A stretch of DNA of 64,000 bases from Nocardioides sp. zg-1228 (GTDB taxonomy: Bacteria > Actinomycetota > Actinomycetes > Propionibacteriales > Nocardioidaceae), in the NCBI RefSeq assembly GCF_017086465.1, contig NZ_CP070961.1, positions 1,240,001-1,304,000 of the forward strand. The letters are read 5' to 3'. Positions 39,029 through 47,030 of this stretch are shown here, piece after piece (positions within the stretch are counted from its first letter, which is position 1; every line of letters starts with the position of its first letter). Below the pieces are notes generated by a model. That model saw only the letters and a program-made list of their open reading frames with translations. It did not search any database and was not told the origin of the DNA. A program made the position numbers and the translations under genes.

Positions 39029-41143
39029 TTGGCCCAGCGCCAGCGCCAACGCGGCAGTCGCCGCACCCCTGCGCACGCCCGCCACAAGGACAACGAGGGC
39101 ATCGTCCCGGTCCTGGCGCGCGCCGTGCGCGAGCTCGAGTCGGCGGTGCAGCGCGGCCCGCTCGCCCCCGGCCAGCGGGTGCGCTTCCAGGTCGTCGCGC
39201 TGCTGGTGCGCGAGCACCGCACCGACGTGCGGGCCTCCACCGAGCTGAGCGAGGCCCAGAAGGCCGACGAGCTCAAGCGCCTCGACGGCATCGCCACGAT
39301 CCTGGCCAAGACCGCCACCCGCGACCCCTCGCTCTTCGGCCTGCTCTCGGAGGAGGCCGTGGTCACCGACAGCGCCCGCGACCTGCGCCTGGAGATGCTG
39401 CGCCGGGCCGGCGTCGAGGTGGCCCCCGAGGAGCCCAAGCCCGACGACGAGGCCGGCCCCGGTCTCGGCGAGCGCCGCGTGGTGCCCCGCTCGGTGGTCC
39501 AGCACCAGCTGGCCAACCCGTTCCTCGTGCCCGACTTCGGCATCGGCCGCGAGCGCCGCAGCATCCACGGCCGGCTGTCGTCGTGGGAGCTCCTCGGCCC
39601 GCTCTTCCGCTCCTTCGAGCTCGGTGGCGCCTCCTCGTGCATGGACCTGCCCGAGGCCACCTCGCTCAGCGCCCCCGGCAAGCTCGAGCTGATGCCGCAC
39701 CAGGCGCGACTCATCGCCGCCGCGGCCGAGGGCCACCGCACCTTCCTCCTCGCCGACGAGCCCGGCCTCGGCAAGACCGCGCAGGCGCTGCTCGCCGCGC
39801 AGGCCGCCGACGCGTTCCCGCTGCTCGTGGTGTGCCCCAACGTCGTCAAGACCAACTGGGCCCGCGAGACCGAGCGCTGGACGCCCCGCCGCCGGGCCAC
39901 CGTGATCCACGGCGACGGCGACGAGGTCGACGCGTTCGCCGACGTCATCATCGTCAACTACGAGATCCTCGACCGGCACGTCGGCTGGCTCGGCTCCTTC
40001 GGCTTCCGCGGGATGGTCGTCGACGAGGCCCACTTCATCAAGAACAAGACCTCGCAGCGCTCGCGCCACGTGCTCGAGCTCTCCGAGCAGCTCCGCGCGC
40101 GCACCGCCCGCCCGCTGCTCATGGCGCTGACCGGCACCCCGCTGATCAACGACATCGAGGACTTCCGCGCGATCTGGCAGTTCCTGGGCTGGATCGACGA
40201 CACCAAGCCGCTGGCCCGGCTGATGGAGGCGCTCGAGGAGACCGACCTGACCCCGGCCGACCCGCCGTTCTACCCCGCGGCGCGCAAGGCCGTGATCGAC
40301 ATGGGCATCGTGCGTCGCCGCAAGGTCGACGTGGCCGAGGACATCCCGGCCCGCCGCATCGCCGACATCCCCGTCGAGCTCGACGACGAGGACACCCGCT
40401 CCATCCGGGCGGCCGAGGACGACCTCGCCCGTCGCCTCGTGCAGCGCTACAGGGCCGCGCTCGAGACACGTCGTACGGGCTCGGTCGTCGACGGCATCGA
40501 CCACGAGCTCGTCCGCCGCGTCGCGACGTGGGAGCGCGAGGAGATGGACTCCGGCACCGGCGGCGAGAACGTCTTCTCGATGTTCCGCAGGATCGGGCGC
40601 GCCAAGGCCGGCCTGGCCGCCGACTACGCCGCGCAGCTGGCCCGCAACGTCGGCAAGGTCGTCTTCTTCGCCCGCCACGTCGACGTGATGGACATCGCCG
40701 AGGACACGTTCACCCGCCGCGGCCTCAAGCACACCTCGATCCGCGGTGACCAGACGCCCCGGGCCCGCGAGAAGGCGATCGACGCCTTCGTCAACGACCC
40801 CGACGTCCAGGTCATCGTCTGCTCGCTGGCCGCGGCCGGCGTCGGCGTCAACCTGCAGGTCGCCTCCAACGTCGTGCTCTCCGAGCTGTCGTGGACCGAC
40901 GCCGAGCAGACCCAGGCGATCGACCGCGTGCACCGCATCGGCCAGAGCGACCCGGTCACCGCGTGGCGCATCATCGCCGCGCAGACCATCGACACCCGCA
41001 TCGCCGAGCTGATCGACTCCAAGGCCGGCCTCGCCGCCCGGGCGCTCGACGGCTCCGACGAGGAGGTGTCGTCCTCGGCCAACATCCAGACCGAGGCGCT
41101 GGTGACGCTGCTGACCGAGGCGCTCGAGCGCGAGCTCGGCTGA
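39029..41143 (+). CDS. SNF2-family (SMARCAL1-like) DEAD/DEAH-box helicase/ATPase
   Basis: 704 residues from TTG 39029, chosen because GGGAGG lies 6 nt upstream. Residues 1-220 are a poorly conserved basic/helical N-terminal region. Walker A DEPGLGKTAQ (about 240-249), DEAH in VVDEAHFIKN (about 331), TGTPLIND motif III, and C-terminal helicase half with RGDQTPRAREKAID and WTDAEQTQAIDRVHRIGQ (motif VI). An ATP-driven DNA translocase or remodeller, perhaps for replication-fork or repair intermediates, cytoplasmic. Stand-alone gene; no DISARM, BREX or other defence genes adjoin it. Confidence 0.88.
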   Translation: MAQRQRQRGSRRTPAHARHKDNEGIVPVLARAVRELESAVQRGPLAPGQRVRFQVVALLVREHRTDVRASTELSEAQKADELKRLDGIATILAKTATRDPSLFGLLSEEAVVTDSARDLRLEMLRRAGVEVAPEEPKPDDEAGPGLGERRVVPRSVVQHQLANPFLVPDFGIGRERRSIHGRLSSWELLGPLFRSFELGGASSCMDLPEATSLSAPGKLELMPHQARLIAAAAEGHRTFLLADEPGLGKTAQALLAAQAADAFPLLVVCPNVVKTNWARETERWTPRRRATVIHGDGDEVDAFADVIIVNYEILDRHVGWLGSFGFRGMVVDEAHFIKNKTSQRSRHVLELSEQLRARTARPLLMALTGTPLINDIEDFRAIWQFLGWIDDTKPLARLMEALEETDLTPADPPFYPAARKAVIDMGIVRRRKVDVAEDIPARRIADIPVELDDEDTRSIRAAEDDLARRLVQRYRAALETRRTGSVVDGIDHELVRRVATWEREEMDSGTGGENVFSMFRRIGRAKAGLAADYAAQLARNVGKVVFFARHVDVMDIAEDTFTRRGLKHTSIRGDQTPRAREKAIDAFVNDPDVQVIVCSLAAAGVGVNLQVASNVVLSELSWTDAEQTQAIDRVHRIGQSDPVTAWRIIAAQTIDTRIAELIDSKAGLAARALDGSDEEVSSSANIQTEALVTLLTEALERELG

Positions 41144-41196
41144 GCGGTCCCGTCCGGCCCTTGCCCGCCCCGCGCGGGTCGGGTAGGCCTGTAGGC

Positions 41197-41667
41197 ATGA
41201 CGGAGGACCGCGAGACCTACCTCGACATGTCCATCGACGACGAGGACCAGCTCCAGCCCGAGGACACGCTCGACGACACCGACCTCGACGACGTGCTCGA
41301 CCGCGGCTACTCCCCGCCCGACCGCGCGCCGAAGGGCTACGACGACTACCCGACCGAGGCCGAGCGCCGCCAGGGCGAGTCCCTCGACGAGCGGCTGGCC
41401 GAGGAGGAGCCGGACCCCGACCCCTACGCCCAGGACGACGCCGACGACGACAGCGAGGACGAGAACGCGCTCGACGAGCAGCTCGGCCTCGACGAGCCCG
41501 ACGAGCGCACCGGCCGCCTCGTCGCTCCCGACCAGGGTCTGGGCGAGGACCGCGACAAGCAGGAGATCGCCCACGACGTCGGCATCGACGGCGCCGGCGC
41601 GTCGGCCGAGGAGGCCGCGATGCACGTCACCCGCGAGCCCGAGCCCGCGGAGCCCGACGACTACTGA
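41197..41667 (+). CDS. DUF5709 acidic protein
   Basis: 156 residues, rich in Asp and Glu, with DRGYSPPDRAPKGYDDYPTEAERRQGESLDERLAEEEPDPDPY (in part), the DUF5709 signature, and LGEDRDKQEIAHDVGIDGAGASAEEAAMHV near the end. No membrane segment. Function unknown; found across actinobacteria. GGGTAG lies 10 nt before the ATG and no ribosome-binding site is evident. Confidence 0.85.
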   Translation: MTEDRETYLDMSIDDEDQLQPEDTLDDTDLDDVLDRGYSPPDRAPKGYDDYPTEAERRQGESLDERLAEEEPDPDPYAQDDADDDSEDENALDEQLGLDEPDERTGRLVAPDQGLGEDRDKQEIAHDVGIDGAGASAEEAAMHVTREPEPAEPDDY

Positions 41668-41830
41668 CCGCGCCCGCGTGATCGTGGTGGATCAAGGCCA
41701 CCAGGTGGCTCGGATCCTCCCCGATCGGCGTCGGCGACCCGGGCCGTCCGGCCTTGACCGTGGCGCGGGGCAGGGGTCACCGTGGACGTAGGCGCCCCGA
41801 GCAGGGGGAGCCGCAGGAACGGGAGAGCGG

Positions 41831-41917
41831 ATGGGCGTGACCGACGGGGTCCGGGCCATGGCCCGGGACCGGCAGGTCCGCGGCACCGCCACGGTGACGT
41901 CCACGCCCCACGAGTGA
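41831..41917 (+). CDS. possible 28-residue upstream ORF
   Basis: ATG with GGGAG 5 nt upstream; a short basic peptide (MGVTDGVRAMARDRQVRG...). It ends 41 bp before the subtilase-like gene. A near-perfect dyad (GGTCCGGGCC/GGCCCGGGACC) lies inside it. Might be a leader peptide; nothing else in 41668-41958. Confidence 0.28.
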   Translation: MGVTDGVRAMARDRQVRGTATVTSTPHE

Positions 41918-41958
41918 GGGCGGTCCCGCCACGTGGCCGGGGACCGAGGGAGGCAGGC

Positions 41959-43257
41959 ATGGCACGACGCTTCGACGTGCACCTCCTGCCCGCCCCTCCG
42001 GACCTGCGCGACGGCGACCCGTACGACACCGCCGACGGCGGGATCGTGTTCCGCGGGCTGCCCCTCCTGGCCTGGCCCGCCGGAGTGCCTCCCGACCCGA
42101 GGTTCGAGGTGCTGCGCACGTGGCCGCGCTACCCGCGCACCCGGCTGCGCCTCCTCCACGCGCTGGATGCCGCCAAGGCCCACGACGCGCACGTCTACCG
42201 CCTCAGCCTGGGGGTGACCCGCTCGCGGGATCCCGAGTCCGACCCGCTGGCGCACGCCACCCGGTTCCTGCGCGAGAGGAACCGGCTCGTGGTGGCGGCC
42301 GCGGGCGACTGGGGGCCGCGCCCGGGCACCCTCGACGACCTCGCCCGCGCCCCGGGCGTCATCGCGGTGGCCGGGTGCACGCCGGACGGGCTGCTGCTCG
42401 ACTGCTCGAGCCGCGGCACCGTCGACGGGGCACGACCGACCCTGACCGCGGACGGGACCGACCCCACCGGCCCCGCGAGGCCGGGCACCGACCTGGCCGC
42501 CGCGCGCGTCGCGGTCCTCTGCGTCTGGATCCGCTCGATGCTCCAGTGCCTGGCCGCTGAGGCGAGCGCCGCCCGGGCAGGGGAGCGGCTCACCGAGATG
42601 CCGGCGCCCTCCCGGCTCGCCCACGTCGACAGCGACTTCTCCCGCGACGACGTCGACGCGCTCGTCGCGCTTCGCCAGGGCCGCGGGATCTCGCCTGCCG
42701 GCTCGGTGATCTACGCGGGAGCGACGATGCGCCGGATCTGGTGGCTGGGCCGGGTCATGGACCATGCCGCTGCGCAGCAGGTGCCCGTGGCGTTCGACGC
42801 CGGGGCCGACTGGGTGGCGCGCGTCCTCCTCGCCACCGCCCGCCCCGGCCCCGCGCCCGACCCCGTCGGCGGCGGCGCGGGTGTCGTGTCCCGCGAGTCG
42901 GTGCGGGCGCTCCTCGCCGACATGACCCCTTCGCGGTTCCTGCGGCTCTTCGCCGACGACGGCCGGTGGGACGAGCGACGAGCCGCCGTCGCCGCCGCGC
43001 TCGACCACGAGCTGGGCGAGTTGTGGTCGTTGGCGGACCTGGAGACGTGCGAGCAGCTCTACGCCGCCGAGCACGAGGACCTCTTCGTCGAGGTCGGCCC
43101 GCCGGGGGCGACGGGCCACGGTCACTCGAGGCTGCGCGTCGGTGGCCCACCCACGACGTACGCGCAGCGGGCCGTGCACGCGCACCTCGACGAGCGCGGT
43201 GACCCGATCCACGACCCTGACGCCCGGCCGACCAGCGCCTCGCCGGGCGGCGGCTGA
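41959..43257 (+). CDS. degenerate subtilisin-like (S8 fold) protein plus unknown C-terminal domain
   Basis: 432 residues; ATG with GGGAGG 5 nt upstream. Residues about 75-190 follow the second half of a subtilase: VYRLSLG (family V/INMSLG), RLVVAAAGDWGPRPGTL (family VVAAAGNxGP; oxyanion Asn replaced by Asp), VIAVAGCTPDG, SSRGTVDG, and PGTDLAAARVAVLCVWI (family GTSxAAPxVAGAAAL; catalytic Ser replaced by Asp). The Asp and His catalytic motifs are not found upstream. No signal peptide. The C-terminal half (about 215-432) is helical and unrecognised. So it is a probable pseudo-protease acting as a binding or scaffold protein; inference from motif alignment by eye. Confidence 0.62.
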   Translation: MARRFDVHLLPAPPDLRDGDPYDTADGGIVFRGLPLLAWPAGVPPDPRFEVLRTWPRYPRTRLRLLHALDAAKAHDAHVYRLSLGVTRSRDPESDPLAHATRFLRERNRLVVAAAGDWGPRPGTLDDLARAPGVIAVAGCTPDGLLLDCSSRGTVDGARPTLTADGTDPTGPARPGTDLAAARVAVLCVWIRSMLQCLAAEASAARAGERLTEMPAPSRLAHVDSDFSRDDVDALVALRQGRGISPAGSVIYAGATMRRIWWLGRVMDHAAAQQVPVAFDAGADWVARVLLATARPGPAPDPVGGGAGVVSRESVRALLADMTPSRFLRLFADDGRWDERRAAVAAALDHELGELWSLADLETCEQLYAAEHEDLFVEVGPPGATGHGHSRLRVGGPPTTYAQRAVHAHLDERGDPIHDPDARPTSASPGGG

Positions 43258-43296
43258 CAGCCCCTCGGGCGAGGAACGACCGCCCTCGCGTCGCTG

Positions 43297-44133
43297 CTAC
43301 GCCGCGGACAGGAGCGCGTCGCGGAACGTGGACGCGTCCTGGAACCGGTCGTCCGGCTCCTTGGCCAGGGCCCTCGCCAGCACCGCGTCGAGCGGGGCGA
43401 GGGCGGTGCTGACGGCGGCGGGCGCCTCGTGGACGTGCTGGTAGGCCACGGAGACGGCGTCGTCCCCGACGAACGGCGGCCGCCCCGTCAGCAGCTCGTG
43501 GAGCACGCAGCCGGCGGCGTAGAGGTCGCTGCGGGCATCCACCGGGTGACCCCGCACCTGCTCGGGGGAGGTGTACGACGGGGTCCCGAGGAACGTCCGC
43601 CCGTGGGTCTGGGTCGCGGCGGGGTCGGTCCCGGCGCTCGAGATGCCGAAGTCCAGCAGCTTGACGGCGCCCTCGGGCGTGATCATCACGTTGGCCGGCT
43701 TGACGTCGCGATGGACGACGCCCGCCCGGTGGCTGGCGTCGAGCGCGGCGAGGATCCCGGTCTGGTAGTGGATCGCCTCGTCGCGCCCGAGGTCGCGGGT
43801 CGCCAGGAGCTCGCGCAGGGTGCGCCCCGCCACGTACTCCAGGACGAGGAACGGGACCCCGCCGGCAGTCTCGCCCCCGAGCCCCTCGTCGGCGCTGTCG
43901 CCAGCGGCGTAGACCGACACGATGGCGGGGTGGTCCAGGCGAGCCACGGTCCGTGCCTCGCGCCGGAACCGGGACCGGGCCGCAGGGTCGCGGGCGAGGT
44001 CCTGGCGCAGCACCTTGATGGCGACGGGGCGCCCCGAGCGGAGGTCGTGGCCGCGGTGGACCTCGGCCGTGGCGCCCCGCCCGATGACGTCACCCACCGC
44101 GTAGCGGCCGTCGACGACCGACTCCGCGATCAT
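43297..44133 (-). CDS. soluble Ser/Thr protein kinase
   Basis: 278 residues, only a kinase domain: glycine loop VIGRGATAEVHRG, Lys in VAIKVLRQ, catalytic HRDVKPANVM, DFGIS, activation-segment GTPSYTSPEQ. No transmembrane or PASTA region, unlike PknB. Its ATG overlaps the stop of the ABC permease gene (ATGA), so it is the third gene of an ABC exporter operon and probably phosphorylates that transporter or senses its cargo; inference from linkage. ATG with GGGAG 8 nt upstream. Confidence 0.9.
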   Translation of the reverse strand: MIAESVVDGRYAVGDVIGRGATAEVHRGHDLRSGRPVAIKVLRQDLARDPAARSRFRREARTVARLDHPAIVSVYAAGDSADEGLGGETAGGVPFLVLEYVAGRTLRELLATRDLGRDEAIHYQTGILAALDASHRAGVVHRDVKPANVMITPEGAVKLLDFGISSAGTDPAATQTHGRTFLGTPSYTSPEQVRGHPVDARSDLYAAGCVLHELLTGRPPFVGDDAVSVAYQHVHEAPAAVSTALAPLDAVLARALAKEPDDRFQDASTFRDALLSAA

Positions 44134-44849
44134 CGGCGCGGCTCCCACCGGAACAATCGCTCGGCGAGCGCCACGGAGGCGGCGACCCAGGCGAGCGTGG
44201 GCGCCAGCAGGGGGAGCGAGTCGCGGAGGGGCACCCCACCGTTCCAGGCGTCGACGACCAGCTCGGTCGCCGCGCCACCGGGAAGGAGGCGCTTGAGGTA
44301 GGCCAGCTCCTCCGTGCCGGTGATCCCCACCCAGCTCGCGATCGCGATCACCGCGAGGCTGACCGGCAGGGTGGTGACCTGGGCGTGCTCGGGCGAGTTC
44401 GTGAGCCCGGCGGTGGCCAGCGCGAGGGCGAGCATCATCGCCGTCGTCGCGAGCACCGCGACGACCAGCAGCGGCACGTGCGCGGGGCTGCGGACCACCG
44501 CCCCCAGCACGACCAGGATGGCGACGACCTGGATGAGCGAGATGACCGTGATGGGCAGGACCAGCCCGGCGAGGATGCTCCGGTCGCTCGCCGCGGTCGA
44601 GCGCAGTCGCTTGAGGAAGAGGTTCTGCCGGCGCGCGGCCAGGGTGGTCACGGCGGTGGTGTAGAGGCCGAACGCGAGCACGGTGAACATCACGATCCCG
44701 GCGACGTAGCCGAGGCTGCCGAGCTCGGAGAAGGTCTCGTGCTGGCGGACGAAGTAGCCGCCGACGGCGACCGGGATGACGAGTCCGGTGACCAGGACGA
44801 GCCGGTTGCGAAAGATCTGGATGAGCTCGCTGCGAGCGATCTCGAGCAT
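44130..44849 (-). CDS. ABC-2 type transporter permease
   Basis: 239 residues, six predicted helices, starting LEIARSELIQIFRNRLVLVTGL and with the conserved LPGGAATELVVDAW near the C-terminus (DrrB-type). Forms an exporter with the ATPase encoded 74 bp upstream; substrates of such drug-type exporters are lipids or antibiotics. Overlaps the kinase start. Confidence 0.87.
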   Translation of the reverse strand: MLEIARSELIQIFRNRLVLVTGLVIPVAVGGYFVRQHETFSELGSLGYVAGIVMFTVLAFGLYTTAVTTLAARRQNLFLKRLRSTAASDRSILAGLVLPITVISLIQVVAILVVLGAVVRSPAHVPLLVVAVLATTAMMLALALATAGLTNSPEHAQVTTLPVSLAVIAIASWVGITGTEELAYLKRLLPGGAATELVVDAWNGGVPLRDSLPLLAPTLAWVAASVALAERLFRWEPRR

Positions 44850-44923
44850 GGGTGGTTCCCTTCGGGTGTGGGGGCGTACGCCGGTCGGCGGGCGCGGGTG
44901 CGGTGGGTGGCGGCGCAGAGGCC

Positions 44924-45802
44924 TCAGGCCGCATCGAGCGTGCGGAAGACGTCGTCGAGCCGCGTCGGCCCGGCGGCCAGCTCCCGCAGCTCCACCCCGG
45001 AGTCGTCCGCCCAGCCCAGCAGCCGGTGGAGGTCCTCCTGCAGGCGGAAGGTCTCGACATGGAAGGCGCCGTTGAGCGCGCCGACGAGGGGCGGCTCGGG
45101 CGCGCCGGGGGGGAGCGTGAAGGTGATGACGGAGGGCAGGGACTCGGTGAGCTCGGTGACGGTGCCCTCGCGTCGCAGGGTGCCCTCGTGCATGAGCCCG
45201 ATGCGGTCCGCGCGCTCCTGCGCCTCCTCCAGGTAGTGGGTGGTGAGCACGATCGTGGCGCCGTCCTCGCGCAGCCGCTCGACGGCGTCCCAGAGCGCGT
45301 CGCGGGACTGGATGTCCAGACCCGTCGTGGGCTCGTCCAAGATGACCAGGTCGGGCCCGCCGTAGATCGTCGTGGCGAAGTCGAGGCGGCGCTTCTCGCC
45401 CCCCGACAGCTGCGCCACGCGGGTGTCGGCCCGGCGGGTGAGACCGGAGACGTCGAGCAACCGGTCGACGTCGTCCAGCCGCCCGCTCAACGAGCCGACC
45501 AGGCCCACCGACTCCCGCACCGTCAGGTCGGCGGAGAAGCCGCTCTCCTGCAGCATGATGCCCATCCGCGGCCGCACCGCGCGCCTGTCCATCGGGCTCT
45601 GCCCGAAGATCCGGACCGCGCCGGAGGCGGCCGGCCGGTGACCCTCCACGACCTCGAGGCTGGACGTCTTGCCGGCCCCGTTCGTGCCCAGGAGGGCGTA
45701 GAGCTCGCCTTGTCCGACCTGGAACGAGAGGTCCTTGACGGCGGTGAAGTCGCCGTACGTGACGTGGAGGTCGGCGACATCGATGACGGGACTGGTGGAC
45801 AT
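44924..45802 (-). CDS. ABC transporter ATP-binding protein (DrrA-like exporter)
   Basis: 292 residues. Walker A LLGTNGAGKTSSLEV, Q-loop MLQESGF, signature LSGGEKRRLDF, Walker B LVILDEPTTGLD, H-loop TTHYLEEA, then a C-terminal DrrA-type regulatory part (about 215-290). Cytoplasmic ATPase for the permease downstream. Upstream, on the opposite strand, lies a relic of a LuxR-type regulator. Confidence 0.92.
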   Translation of the reverse strand: MSTSPVIDVADLHVTYGDFTAVKDLSFQVGQGELYALLGTNGAGKTSSLEVVEGHRPAASGAVRIFGQSPMDRRAVRPRMGIMLQESGFSADLTVRESVGLVGSLSGRLDDVDRLLDVSGLTRRADTRVAQLSGGEKRRLDFATTIYGGPDLVILDEPTTGLDIQSRDALWDAVERLREDGATIVLTTHYLEEAQERADRIGLMHEGTLRREGTVTELTESLPSVITFTLPPGAPEPPLVGALNGAFHVETFRLQEDLHRLLGWADDSGVELRELAAGPTRLDDVFRTLDAA

Positions 45803-45901
45803 GGGGATCCTTCGGGTCGAGGTGGTGGTGTGTCATCAGGCTCGTGCTGATGACGGCACCACCGCGTCGGTGAAAGTCACCGATGTGCTCGCCGGATCGT
45901 C

Positions 45902-46090
45902 GGCCTCCAGGGACGGGAGGCGTTGCGGGTCCGGGTCGCGTCGGTGATGACCACCGGGGCGACCTCGCGGGAGGCGGCCTCGCAGCCGTTCCTCAGCCCG
46001 CGCACGATCGACGCCCACCTGCGCCACATCTTCCGCAGGCTGGACATCGGCTCTCGCCGCCGCCAGCTCAGGGAGGTGGGACTGTCCTGA
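45902..46090 (+). pseudogene. LuxR-family regulator relic (C-terminal HTH only)
   Basis: Open frame ending at TGA 46088. It reads GLQGREALRVRVASVMTTGA, TSREAASQPF, SPRTIDAHLRHIFRRLDI, GSRRRQLREVGLS: the LuxR helix-turn-helix at the C-terminus of large AAA/LuxR regulators (family TPQE..LVATGATSREAAAQLFLSPRTIDAHLRNIFRKL). No start codon, ATPase or sensing domain remains upstream, where the ABC promoter begins about 100 bp away. A 3' fragment left after deletion. Confidence 0.68.
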
Positions 46091-46137
46091 CCCGGCTCCT
46101 GGACGGGCTCAGGCGAGACGACGGGCGATCGACTGCG

Positions 46138-46845
46138 TCAGCCCCTGCCGGCCGCGGACACGTCGGCGCAGACGACGCCGGTGTTGCCGTCGGGGTCGGC
46201 GAGGACGGTGAGCCCGGGCGACTGGGTGTCGTCGACGACCGTCCCGCCCGCGGCGACGGCGGCGGCGATCCGCTCCTCGACCACCTCGAGCGGCACGTAC
46301 ACCTCGACGTGGAGCCGCTGGTGGGACGCGCCCTCGTCGGCGCTGTCGTCGAACCACAGGTTGGGCACGCGTCCGGTGGCGTCGCGGACCTCGTCGCCGG
46401 GCGAGCCCCTGCCCTGTGAGTCGGCATCTCCCGTGAGGAGCGCGGCCCACACAGGCGCGACCGTCGCCGAGCGCGAGGTGTCGAGGCCGAGCTCGACCTC
46501 GCTGACGGACGCCGGGTCGGCAGTCAGCCCGTGGTCGGCGGCGATGTCGGTGATCCGGCGGGCGAGGTCGATGTCCTGCTGGGTCACCCACTCGACGACG
46601 TGCTCGGTGCCCTCGTCGTCGCGGTAGATCGCGTCGCCCGTGACCAGCTCGAGGTCGACGTGCCCGGTGCCGATGCTCACCCTCGGGTGGTGGCCGATCG
46701 CGTCGCCCGCCTCACCGATCGCGGTCACGAACCGGACCGCGGCGCCGAAGCCGTCGGTCAGGTAGCGCGCGTGCAGTCCTTGGGCGAGCTTGCGCCAGTC
46801 GGTCAGGTCCGCCTCGGCGATCTGGGGCCCCCGCAGCATGTCCAT
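46138..46845 (-). CDS. pterin-4a-carbinolamine dehydratase-like + VOC domain protein
   Basis: 235 residues. N-terminal half (about 10-105) reads like a PCD/DCoH domain (DLTDWRKLAQGLHARYLT, FVTAIGEAGDAIGHHPRVSI, GTEHVVEWVTQQDIDLARRI). C-terminal half (about 110-230) is a glyoxalase/VOC fold (VSEVELGLDTSR, PNLWFDDSA, HVEVYVPLEVVEERIAAAVA, DPDGNTGVV). This pairing recurs in actinobacteria; substrate unknown. TAGGTT lies 7 nt before the ATG and no ribosome-binding site is seen, so possibly leaderless. Confidence 0.82.
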   Translation of the reverse strand: MDMLRGPQIAEADLTDWRKLAQGLHARYLTDGFGAAVRFVTAIGEAGDAIGHHPRVSIGTGHVDLELVTGDAIYRDDEGTEHVVEWVTQQDIDLARRITDIAADHGLTADPASVSEVELGLDTSRSATVAPVWAALLTGDADSQGRGSPGDEVRDATGRVPNLWFDDSADEGASHQRLHVEVYVPLEVVEERIAAAVAAGGTVVDDTQSPGLTVLADPDGNTGVVCADVSAAGRG

Positions 46846-46852
46846 GCGCGCG

Positions 46853-46858
46853 AACCTA
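46853..46858 (-). promoter_or_regulatory. leaderless -10 element
   Basis: TAGGTT (TANNNT, within GGGTAGGTT) with 7 nt to ATG 46845. Confidence 0.35.
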
Positions 46859-46947
46859 CCCCCGATCGGGAGCGCCACACCCGTACGACGACGCTCGACG
46901 GGCGCGCGAATGTCCCTCGGATGGGGGAATGATTGCCGGATCCTTGA

Positions 46948-46963
46948 TCGAAACTTTGTTCGA
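46948..46963 (+). promoter_or_regulatory. LexA/SOS box upstream of HNH gene
   Basis: TCGAAACTTTGTTCGA matches the actinobacterial SOS box TCGAAC-N4-GTTCGA at 11 of 12 defined positions. It lies 67 bp upstream of the DUF222/HNH start in a locally AT-richer stretch. In M. tuberculosis several 13E12-family genes are LexA-controlled. Confidence 0.65.
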
Positions 46964-47030
46964 ATAGAGCCCGAATAGCGGTAGGATCGAGCGACGCTCG
47001 AACGACGCCGACGGGGGAGGAGGACCATCA

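Noticed and set aside
39029..43257. SNF2 helicase plus subtilase-like gene as a defence island
   Set aside because: No methyltransferase, nuclease or known defence partner adjoins, and the genes are not in one operon; left as separate observations.
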